Source of the DNA: Actinomycetes bacterium
GTDB lineage: Bacteria; Actinomycetota; Acidimicrobiia; Acidimicrobiales; Palsa-688
Length of the DNA stretch: 64,000 bases
Direction of reading: 5' to 3'
NCBI GenBank assembly: GCA_021808665.1
Contig: JAKBBA010000010.1
Span: 1-64,000 of the forward strand
This document shows, piece after piece, positions 8,609 to 16,316 of this stretch; the first letter of the stretch is position 1; each line of letters begins with the position of its first letter. The notes under the pieces are model-generated. The model did no database searches. It was given only the letters and a program-made list of their open reading frames with translations, and was not told where the DNA came from. The position numbers were made by a program, and so were the translations under genes.

Positions 8609-10186
8609 ATGCCAGCTCCGACCAGCTTTCCGAGTGAGTCGAGCGTAGATCCGCCGGATGTACTTCTGACGATCATCGCCCACGCCGAGCGTTGGCCGTC
8701 TAGGAGTTGTATAGCCGATCTCGAAAGGGAGTTGTCCTACGGTGACCTCATCGGCGAGGCCGGCCGGGTGGCCGGCGGCCTCAAGGACCTGGGAGCCGGC
8801 CAGGGCTCCAGGGTTGCCCTGGCCGTGGGGAACTCCGTGGATTTCGTGGTGGCTGCGCTCGCGTGCATGTGGACCGGCGCTGCTTTCGTTCCCTTATCGC
8901 TGTCGGATCCTCCGGAGCGCCGATCTTCGATAGTCGCAGATTGTGATCCAGCGGTCGTCGTTCGCTCCGGTCGATCCCCGGAGATGTCGCTCCGAGCTGT
9001 CGACTTCGGCGAGCTGGCAACCTGGGCCGGCGAACCACCTCCGCTTATCAACGACCCTAACGGAGTTGCGTACTGCATCTACACCTCCGGGACGACCGGT
9101 GCTCCAAAGGGAGTCATGATCTCGAGGTCAGCGTTCTCGACCTCGGTGGCCGCTATCGGGACGATCCAGAAAAACGACGAAGCTACCCGAGCGTTGTGCG
9201 TGTCCCCGGTGCACTTCGACGGCTCTTTCTCGCTCATCTTCCCCACGTTGTACTTCGGCGGATACCTGGTCATCCCCGATCGCGACTCGATCAGCTTCCC
9301 CCGCTCCTACTTCAGCGCACTTCGCCGTCATAGGATCAACACGGTCAGCTTCTCGCCTAGCTTCCTACGACTCTTGATGACCGCAGGAGGCTTGAGAGCT
9401 TTGGGGGACACCAACGTGGAAGTGCTCGCCTTGGGGGGTGAGGCTCTGTCGAGCAGCGAAGTGAGGATCATCTGGGAAGCGAAGCCGTCGATCAGGGTGT
9501 TTAACCGATACGGGCCGACGGAGACGACGATCAGCGTGTCGGACCTGGAGTTAGCCCCCGACATGCTCGCGGACGGGTACGTTCCTATCGGCCCACCACA
9601 CCCGGGTAGCAGCTTCCACCTCGTGTCAGGCGACGGGAGCCTCGTCTCCGACGTCGACGAGCCAGCAGCGCTGTACGTGGGCGGCAGCCAGTTGATGACC
9701 GGCTACCTGGGCGCACCGGAACTGACTTCGTCAGTGCTGCGCTCCGACGTCGTCGCCGACCAGGTGCTCTACAAGACAGGAGACCTAGTCCGCCTCGACC
9801 GGTACGGGCGTTACGTGTTCGTGGGTAGAACCGATAGCGTCGTAAAACACCGCGGCGTCCGCGTCTCGCTCGTAGAGATCTCCGAACAGTTGAGCAGGGT
9901 CGAAAGTGTGCTCGCAGCGACCGCTTCGACCTTCGACGACGACGGGACACTAGGCGTTGCAGCATTCGTCGTCGCAGAGCCCGGAGCATCCTCGTTGGAG
10001 ATCCGCGACCGAGCGGCGGATCTGCTGCCGGCTGCGATGCTCCCGGACCGCTTGCTTGTCGTGGAAGAGCTCCCGCTGACCGCTTCAAGCAAAGTCGACG
10101 AATCTCGCCTCCTCGCCCAGGCCGGCCTGTCAGCGTGGACCCAACCCTCGACGGGGGCGGCCACACCGCCAGGAGCCGACCCGTAA
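8609..10186 (+). CDS. amino-acid/acyl adenylating enzyme (ANL superfamily, stand-alone A domain)
   Basis: A 525-residue AMP-forming ligase with the core motifs of NRPS-type adenylation domains in order: YTSGTTGAPKG (158-168), FDGSF, the NRYGPTE block near 300, YKTGDL near 390, GRTDSVVKHRGVRV just after it, and the C-terminal lysine region LPLTASSKVD. It should activate an amino or other carboxylic acid as adenylate. No carrier domain is fused, so it needs a separate partner; the free acyl carrier protein at 20343 is a candidate (inference). ATG 8609 lies four bases after tRNA-Lys, so the message may be leaderless after tRNA processing. No other in-frame ATG or GTG was found before the conserved region. 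Confidence 0.88.
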   Translation: MPAPTSFPSESSVDPPDVLLTIIAHAERWPSRSCIADLERELSYGDLIGEAGRVAGGLKDLGAGQGSRVALAVGNSVDFVVAALACMWTGAAFVPLSLSDPPERRSSIVADCDPAVVVRSGRSPEMSLRAVDFGELATWAGEPPPLINDPNGVAYCIYTSGTTGAPKGVMISRSAFSTSVAAIGTIQKNDEATRALCVSPVHFDGSFSLIFPTLYFGGYLVIPDRDSISFPRSYFSALRRHRINTVSFSPSFLRLLMTAGGLRALGDTNVEVLALGGEALSSSEVRIIWEAKPSIRVFNRYGPTETTISVSDLELAPDMLADGYVPIGPPHPGSSFHLVSGDGSLVSDVDEPAALYVGGSQLMTGYLGAPELTSSVLRSDVVADQVLYKTGDLVRLDRYGRYVFVGRTDSVVKHRGVRVSLVEISEQLSRVESVLAATASTFDDDGTLGVAAFVVAEPGASSLEIRDRAADLLPAAMLPDRLLVVEELPLTASSKVDESRLLAQAGLSAWTQPSTGAATPPGADP

Positions 10187-10267
10187 CTCGGAGAAAAATG
10201 GGCTGCACTAGCCCTGTCCGGCCCGAATGCCCTTCAGGGCGGTCCGGCGCACGCCGAATACGCCAGA

Positions 10268-11206
10268 GTGGACCGTCCCCAAGCGAGGAGCGTTACACTC
10301 CCCCGCAAACATAGACGTGCCTTCCAGGTCGCTTTCGTCAACAACATGCCCCCAGCTGCCTTCCGGGCAACGGAGCGGCAGTTCCTTCACCTCCTGCAGG
10401 ATGCTGCGACGGGGCCCATCGAGTTCCACCGCTACCGACTGGGATTCGCTGGCCCGACAACACCACCGGAGGGCTACCACCCCATCGACCACATCTACGA
10501 GTCGACGCCCGACGCGCTGATAGTGACCGGCGGTGCCCCGCAACCGGGTCCTGTGACAGACGAGCCGGTATGGCCGGAGCTCGCCCGCCTGCTCGAGTGG
10601 TCGGTACGCCACACCCCGACCCTGATCGCTTCGTGCCTTGCCGCTCACTGCGCTCTCGCCGCTTTCGATGGTGTCGACCGACGACAACTCGCGGTGAAAA
10701 GGGCCGGCGTGCTCAGACAGCTGGTCCGTCCCCGACACCCTATGGCCGACGGCCTACCGGCGACAGTCCGGCTTCCCCAGTCACGATACGGCGACGTCCC
10801 TGAAGAGTTGGTCGAAGCCGCCGGCTACCAGGTGCTGCTCGCCTCCATGCGCTCCGGATGGACCGTAGCCTCCAAGAGGATCTCCAGGTGCGACGTGGTC
10901 CTCATGCAGGGACACCCCGAGTACGACGGGGCCAGCTTGATCCTCGAGTACCGCAGGGACCTGCTCAGGTGGCTCGAAGGCCATGCTATGGGGCCGCCGG
11001 TGCTGCCACCCCGTTGCGCCGCACCGGCCGACATGGCCCGGCTTCACCGCTACCACGCCAGCGTACTGCGAGGGGATAAAGTCGACGTCCCCGACCTCGA
11101 CGCAATGGCACGGCGGGCCCCCGCCCCTTGGATGCACCACTCCCGCCGGATCTACTCGAACTGGATGCGCCTTGCCGGTCGCAAGGAGGCATTCAACGTT
11201 GCATGA
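10268..11206 (+). CDS. metA: homoserine O-acyltransferase, MetA family (HTS-like glutamine amidotransferase fold)
   Basis: A 312-residue protein aligned by eye with MetA. It contains FVNNMPPAAFRATERQF near the N-terminus, DALIVTGGAP, the nucleophile cysteine in IASCLAAHCAL, and GHPEYD with the catalytic His/Glu. It would acylate homoserine for methionine synthesis; acetyl versus succinyl donor preference cannot be read. The block usually written HSRY is QSRYGDVP, a His to Gln change. Translation starts at a GTG, and no SAM-riboswitch-like structure was recognised upstream. Its end overlaps the start of the MetY-like gene by 8 bases, consistent with a two-step transacylation and sulfhydrylation pathway. 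Confidence 0.82.
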   Translation: MDRPQARSVTLPRKHRRAFQVAFVNNMPPAAFRATERQFLHLLQDAATGPIEFHRYRLGFAGPTTPPEGYHPIDHIYESTPDALIVTGGAPQPGPVTDEPVWPELARLLEWSVRHTPTLIASCLAAHCALAAFDGVDRRQLAVKRAGVLRQLVRPRHPMADGLPATVRLPQSRYGDVPEELVEAAGYQVLLASMRSGWTVASKRISRCDVVLMQGHPEYDGASLILEYRRDLLRWLEGHAMGPPVLPPRCAAPADMARLHRYHASVLRGDKVDVPDLDAMARRAPAPWMHHSRRIYSNWMRLAGRKEAFNVA

Positions 11207-12485
11207 CGAGACGATAGCCATCCACGGTGGCTATGGCGGAGACTCGACAAGGGCGGTCGCGGTGCCCATCTACCAGACCGTGTCCCACGACTTCATAGAC
11301 GCCTCCCACGCCGGTGCGATCTTCGACATCGAAATTCCCGGCTTCCACTACAACCGGATCAACAACCCCACCAACGACGTCCTAGAACGCAGGATGTGCG
11401 AGCTCGAGGGAGGAACCGCCGCTCTTAGCGTCGCTTCGGGAATGGCCGCAGTCAGCTATGCCCTTCTCACCGTGGCCAGGGCAGGATCCAATATCGTCGC
11501 TATGCCCCAACTCTACGGTGCCACCTACACATATCTGTCACACGTGCTGCCTACCTTTGGAGTAGATACCCGCTTCACCGCTGACGACGCCGCAGCCTCC
11601 GTCGCTCAGCTGATCGACGACGACACCTGCGCCGTGTTCTTCGAGACGGTAGGCAATCCGGCCGGTAACGTCGTGGACATCGAAGCCGTCAGCGCTGTCG
11701 CCCATGCTCGGGGCGTCCCGGTCATCGTCGACAACACCGTCCCGACGCCCCTCATGCTCAAGCCGATACGTTTCGGCGCTGACGTAGTGGTCCATTCGCT
11801 GACCAAGTTCGTCGGCGGGCACGGAACGGCCCTGGGAGGAGTGATCGTCGATGCAGGCAGTTTTGAGTGGGACCGCCATCCGCGACGCTTCCCAATGTTC
11901 AATGAGCCCGAACCTGCGTTTCACGACGTGGTGTTCGCCCGAGATTTTCCGGGGCGGGCGTTTGCTGTCCGAGCGCGAAGCGTCACGCTCCGCAACACCG
12001 GAGCAACGCTGTCACCCACCTCGGCGTTTCAGCTCCTTCAGGGACTTGAGACGCTCTCAGTTCGTCTAGATCGCCACGAGGCGAATGCGCGCCGCGTCGC
12101 CGAGTTCCTATCAGCGGACCGCCGTGTGGCGTGGGTTGGATACGCGGGCTTCGCAGATCACCCCTACTATGGACTGAACAAGCGTTACCTAGCTGGAAGG
12201 GTTCCTTCGATCGTCACGTTCGGGCCGGCCGGAGGATACGACGCCGCCATCTCGTTCTTTGACTCGGTGAAGCTCTTCAAGCGACTCGTAAACCTGGGAG
12301 ACGCCAAGTCGCTGGTTAGTCACCCAGCGTCGACCACTCACCGCCAGCTACGACCGCACGAGCTACAAGCTGCAGGAATTCGCCCGGAGGCGGTGAGGCT
12401 GTCGGTCGGCCTCGAGCACATCGACGACCTTCTGGCGGACCTCGACGAGGCGTTGGAGCTTGCCCACGGGCCTGGCCTCGCCTGA
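11199..12485 (+). CDS. metY: O-acyl-homoserine sulfhydrylase (MetY-like, Cys/Met PLP enzyme)
   Basis: A 428-residue fold-type I PLP enzyme. HGGYGGDSTRAVAVPIYQT opens the protein, YNRINNPTNDVLERR follows, and VVHSLTKFVGGHGTALGG carries the PLP lysine. NLGDAKSLVSHPASTTH near the C-terminus is typical of O-acetylhomoserine sulfhydrylases, and the length fits MetY rather than the shorter MetB. It would make homocysteine from acylhomoserine and sulfide. The start is the TTG at 11199, with AAGGAGG nine bases upstream; the longer frame to 10983 simply overlaps metA. Confidence 0.88.
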   Translation: MHDETIAIHGGYGGDSTRAVAVPIYQTVSHDFIDASHAGAIFDIEIPGFHYNRINNPTNDVLERRMCELEGGTAALSVASGMAAVSYALLTVARAGSNIVAMPQLYGATYTYLSHVLPTFGVDTRFTADDAAASVAQLIDDDTCAVFFETVGNPAGNVVDIEAVSAVAHARGVPVIVDNTVPTPLMLKPIRFGADVVVHSLTKFVGGHGTALGGVIVDAGSFEWDRHPRRFPMFNEPEPAFHDVVFARDFPGRAFAVRARSVTLRNTGATLSPTSAFQLLQGLETLSVRLDRHEANARRVAEFLSADRRVAWVGYAGFADHPYYGLNKRYLAGRVPSIVTFGPAGGYDAAISFFDSVKLFKRLVNLGDAKSLVSHPASTTHRQLRPHELQAAGIRPEAVRLSVGLEHIDDLLADLDEALELAHGPGLA

Positions 12486-12519
12486 GTCGACGCTCTCGGC
12501 CACCTCGTGCTGCCAGCGC

Positions 12520-14331
12520 TCAGTCCAAGATCATCGTTGCGCACCGCTCGGCGTCAAGCACCGCCCTCATCCGGCTTTGGGGTGATGGAAGGTAGTGAGT
12601 GAAATATCGGGTGCCTTCGCTTAGGACTCCAAGGACCCAGAGCCGCCGCTCAGCTTCACCATTGACGTCGAGGGGGTGCAAGTCGTCGTCGAGGTCAACG
12701 CTGCCAACCTCCGTGTCACCGTAACGCATCTGACACAGACGTCCGCCATCTCGGAGTCTCCGCAAAAGCGGGTCCTGACTGTAGGCCAGGGAAGGCATAT
12801 CAAGGTGACCACGTATAAGCTTGCCGACTTTCGCGACGAACGGCTCGTCTAGACGTGTCGACGAAATCTCTATTTGCCCCCTCACCCGCTCGATGCGTGG
12901 GCTCGGTCCGAACGGAACCGCCACGATGCCGGCCTCCATGAGAGCAAGTATCTGCTGGGAACGCAGGGCCGGCGGGCCGGCCTCGATCCTGTTCATCCTC
13001 CCCCGGATCGACGATTGGAAATCGGTGTAGGACTCCGCGCTAAGGCCGCCGAACTCTATGAGATCCCTCATGTCGTCGCGCAGGATCCGCGTAATCTCTT
13101 GAGCGGCCTTGATAGCGCTACCTCCCGGGTCCAGCGCCTCGTCTAGGTCATCGGAGATCATCCGGGCCACCCAAGCCTCGTAGCCTTTCGAGTTGGCGAA
13201 GCTCTTTCCTATACCCGGGAAGAGGTGATCTTCTGGGACGAAACTGCCATGGACCCTCTCGAGTGCGTCGACCATCTTCGGGAATGTCCCGCTGTGCCAG
13301 GCCACTTCGAACTCTGCCGCCAAAGCCTTGCTCGCCTGATCTCCGGCTAGTCTCCGCACATGTTGGCAGTGGAACCGCACCTGCATCTCGGCGAAGATCA
13401 GAGGCAGAAGATCCCGCCTGAAGTCTAGTTTCCTGCGATGTCCGTCGTCCGCGTAGGCGACCCGTGACAGCGTCTCGCCCGTGAATACCACGGGCCTGTA
13501 ACTGCCTGTCGGGTCGATGCCGTGCACGGATTTGGCTGCGTAAGTCGCCCCCGAGCGCGAATACAGGTAGATGACCGGCTCACGTCCGCTCGGCGTGTAG
13601 ATGAGCCTGGCGGGGTTGGGAGCGCTTGCGAAGCTGCCACCCCGCCCTGTGGTAAGCGCCGCGATGACGTCGAAGGCCACGAGCCCCATACCGGAAACAG
13701 CCACGAGCTCCTCGGGTCTGACCGTCTCGTCTAGATACCGGACCGGATAGGGCCTGAGGTGCCTGGGCTGCGAGTCACAGTCGCAGGCCTCGACGTTGTC
13801 CGTGTGACCTGTCGTGAGCACTACGTGGTCCACTACGACCTGGCGCCCGTCGCTCAGCACGACTAGCTCCCTGCCGTCGCTAGTCGGCTCTATATCGATC
13901 GCCCTTGCGTCGTTATGGCGAACCTCGACACCAACTGGCAAACAAGACACGAGCGTCCTGTAAAACCACTGGAGGTATTCACCCATCAGACGCCTCGGCA
14001 GGTAGTCGCCGGGACCTATGCTCCGCCCCTCGGCTTGGCGCAGGCAGCGCTCACCCACCCACCGGTAGCCTTCACGTGTCGCCCACTCGTAGAAGCTCAG
14101 CCCGTATGGGACCTCTTCGGCGTCTTCTACGGTGTAAAGGGACAGCTGGCCACACGGGTTGTTCAAGATGAGGTAGTCCGGCTGGTCGGTGTCATACACG
14201 CCGCTTCCGGGTGCTCCGGGTTGGACCACCTCCACCAACAGGCTTGACGAGCGCCGCTTCGCAGTCGCCACCAGCCGCTCGAGAAACGCCAGGCCCCACG
14301 GCCCCAGACCTATGACAGCCACTCTGCGCAC
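12520..14331 (-). CDS. large FAD/NAD(P)-binding oxidoreductase (NAD_binding_9 / N-hydroxylase-like)
   Basis: A 603-residue flavoprotein. The Rossmann start VAVIGLGPWGLAFLERL gives a GxGxxG-type FAD site at residues 4-20, and a second nucleotide-binding site appears at VAVSGMGLVAFDVIAAL. The block ILNNPCGQLSLY and the long C-terminal half resemble the FAD-NAD(P)-binding family that includes lysine/ornithine N-hydroxylase relatives. The substrate is unknown. It is convergent with metY, with only about 34 bases between the stop codons, and shares the minus strand with the tandem hydrolase upstream (129-base gap). Confidence 0.75.
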   Translation of the reverse strand: MRRVAVIGLGPWGLAFLERLVATAKRRSSSLLVEVVQPGAPGSGVYDTDQPDYLILNNPCGQLSLYTVEDAEEVPYGLSFYEWATREGYRWVGERCLRQAEGRSIGPGDYLPRRLMGEYLQWFYRTLVSCLPVGVEVRHNDARAIDIEPTSDGRELVVLSDGRQVVVDHVVLTTGHTDNVEACDCDSQPRHLRPYPVRYLDETVRPEELVAVSGMGLVAFDVIAALTTGRGGSFASAPNPARLIYTPSGREPVIYLYSRSGATYAAKSVHGIDPTGSYRPVVFTGETLSRVAYADDGHRRKLDFRRDLLPLIFAEMQVRFHCQHVRRLAGDQASKALAAEFEVAWHSGTFPKMVDALERVHGSFVPEDHLFPGIGKSFANSKGYEAWVARMISDDLDEALDPGGSAIKAAQEITRILRDDMRDLIEFGGLSAESYTDFQSSIRGRMNRIEAGPPALRSQQILALMEAGIVAVPFGPSPRIERVRGQIEISSTRLDEPFVAKVGKLIRGHLDMPSLAYSQDPLLRRLRDGGRLCQMRYGDTEVGSVDLDDDLHPLDVNGEAERRLWVLGVLSEGTRYFTHYLPSPQSRMRAVLDAERCATMILD

Positions 14332-14460
14332 CGGGACTAGCGCCCCTTACCTGGTCTGGCGCCAGGTCGTGCACTGCAGCCGCCGCAGGAGTTCTTCGCC
14401 TTCACGTCCATCGGTATCGGAAGGAACCGGATGGCACTGAACCTCAGGCCGACACAGCCG

Positions 14461-16131
14461 CTATCTAAGTCCGGCTCTGGCGTCTAACACGAAATCGACG
14501 AGGATCCGCTTGACCAGCCGGCGCGTGTCGGGCGTGTAGAGAGGGTGGTCGTCGAAGCGGAACCTGTACCGGCGGTAGAGGCCGCGGCGGCTCAGACCCA
14601 TCTCTCGGACCCTCCAGTAGAGATTCCCCGCAAAGGCGCTCCTGTCAGCTTTGGTGGCTATCCACGCGACGCGCGTCCCCCTGGCGGCAATCTGGCCCGG
14701 GACACCTTCCGGGGCCCGAGACGGCACGAAGTTGGCGGCGGCCTTCCAGAGGATCACCGAGGTTCGCTTGTGCGAGCGCGCCATGCGCTCAAGCACAGCG
14801 GGCATTGGCCTATAGGCTCTGCGGCGGGCGTCGACGCCGCCGCTAGAGCGAAGCTCCGAGGGTGTCGCAACCACCGAACCGTTGATCAGGCACACCCCCT
14901 CCGGCCGCAGTGTAAGCCCAGCCTCCGCTGCATGATAAGCGCCCGACGACAGCCCGACGAAGACGAGACCTCGCCCGTCACGCGCTCCGAGCGCTGCTGC
15001 GATGTCCTCGAGATCGCTCAGCGCGTCGGGATGCAGCATCTCCCCCCGCCGGGTTTGGCTTCTGGCCGGCGTGTCACCCACGCCACTGTTGTCGACTCGA
15101 AAGGATCGAACGCCATGGGACGCAAGCGCCCTCGCTGTCTCGACCCAGAGTCTACCGGGGCCGAAGTTCTCCAGCGCCCCCGCGCTGAGGAAAACTACCT
15201 TTGGTAGAGTAGGTTCCTCGAAAGCTGGAAGGGTTTCCACACCGAAGAGAGGTGTCGACCCGAGAAGCAGTAGCCTTTCTTGTACCTGTCCGCTTCCGAC
15301 ATTTTCCACTACAGCAGTGCCTGCGGGCCGTTCCTTCACACTGAAGCGGGATGTGGGAACCTGCTTTGCTATCCAAGCGGCGACCTTCTCCAAGTCGCCC
15401 CGGTGGAGCCGGACCTCGTGTGGAGGCAGTTCCATCATTGTCGACTGGCCATCGAGTGATATCGTCTCGCACCCGGCGTTCACAAAGGTCGGAAGCTGCC
15501 TCTCTGCGCTCCTCTCCCCACTTTGGATGGCTATGAGCGTTGGTACCTTGGAGGGCCCGCCTTGGAAGCCATGGGGTGCGAGACGCAGGGACGTCAGCGA
15601 AGCGACGGCATCCCTGTCGAGAACGTAACCCGGGCCTACGAACTCTCCGCCGGGCGGCTGCTTCACGTCGAAGACCGACGCTACGAAGGCGCGCTGGGCG
15701 CGCAGGTAGCGCTGACCGTCGAACACCGGATCCCACAAGACGACCGCGCGAATCCGGTTGTCGCTGCGGGCGGCCTCCCACGCCAACGTCGCTCCCAGCC
15801 GCATCCCCACCAATATGCACGGCGCATCGCTCGTTACGCAGGCCAAGTCGACGGCCTGTCTGATTCCGCCTCTCCACACGTCGACCTCTTGAGCGCCAAG
15901 GGGAATGTCCGCAGAGTTACCCCTTCCGGGATAGTCGAAGCGTAGAAGGCCGATCCCAGCTTCTACGAGGGCCTCTGCGAGCCCGATATAAGCCATCCTC
16001 GCCTTGGTAGCGTCCTCGCCGAGCACTGGACCGCAGGCCACGACCGTAGCGCGCACTGTCGAGTCGTCGGGCAGGTGATACCAGGCTGCTAGCGGTCCTC
16101 GCCCGCCAATCCAGAACGGTTCGCTCAGCAA
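14461..16131 (-). CDS. tandem alpha/beta hydrolase fusion, first domain lacking the nucleophile
   Basis: A 556-residue protein made of two alpha/beta-hydrolase domains. Domain one (about 1-260) has LRFDYPGRGNSADIP and the elbow GMRLGATLA, where arginine stands in place of the nucleophile serine. Domain two (about 300-556) has FRVDNSGVGDTPARS and a normal elbow, FVGLSSGAYHA. The paired hydrolases of exosortase-A type polysaccharide loci (hydr1/hydr2) are the nearest arrangement I know, but they are separate genes there, and no exosortase is seen here. A role as an acyltransferase or thioesterase working with the nearby carrier protein is inferred. Confidence 0.7.
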   Translation of the reverse strand: MLSEPFWIGGRGPLAAWYHLPDDSTVRATVVACGPVLGEDATKARMAYIGLAEALVEAGIGLLRFDYPGRGNSADIPLGAQEVDVWRGGIRQAVDLACVTSDAPCILVGMRLGATLAWEAARSDNRIRAVVLWDPVFDGQRYLRAQRAFVASVFDVKQPPGGEFVGPGYVLDRDAVASLTSLRLAPHGFQGGPSKVPTLIAIQSGERSAERQLPTFVNAGCETISLDGQSTMMELPPHEVRLHRGDLEKVAAWIAKQVPTSRFSVKERPAGTAVVENVGSGQVQERLLLLGSTPLFGVETLPAFEEPTLPKVVFLSAGALENFGPGRLWVETARALASHGVRSFRVDNSGVGDTPARSQTRRGEMLHPDALSDLEDIAAALGARDGRGLVFVGLSSGAYHAAEAGLTLRPEGVCLINGSVVATPSELRSSGGVDARRRAYRPMPAVLERMARSHKRTSVILWKAAANFVPSRAPEGVPGQIAARGTRVAWIATKADRSAFAGNLYWRVREMGLSRRGLYRRYRFRFDDHPLYTPDTRRLVKRILVDFVLDARAGLR

Positions 16132-16316
16132 GGGTTCACCATGTGCTGCTCGGACCTTTCCTCGAGATCACGACCCTCGGTTCTGCTTCGATCTGGTCTC
16201 GGTCGGATTCCCGTCGCCCTTCGCCTTGGATCACAACCCCAGCGGTTGATCAGTACTCCCCCTTCGGTCTCGGCTGCGAGGTGCCGATACCTTAGCGATG
16301 GCTGCGGTGGAACCTG

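Noticed and set aside
10187..10267. SAM riboswitch upstream of metA
   Set aside because: Only a short GCCC-TTCA-GGGC hairpin is visible; no conserved SAM-I, II or IV core could be built.
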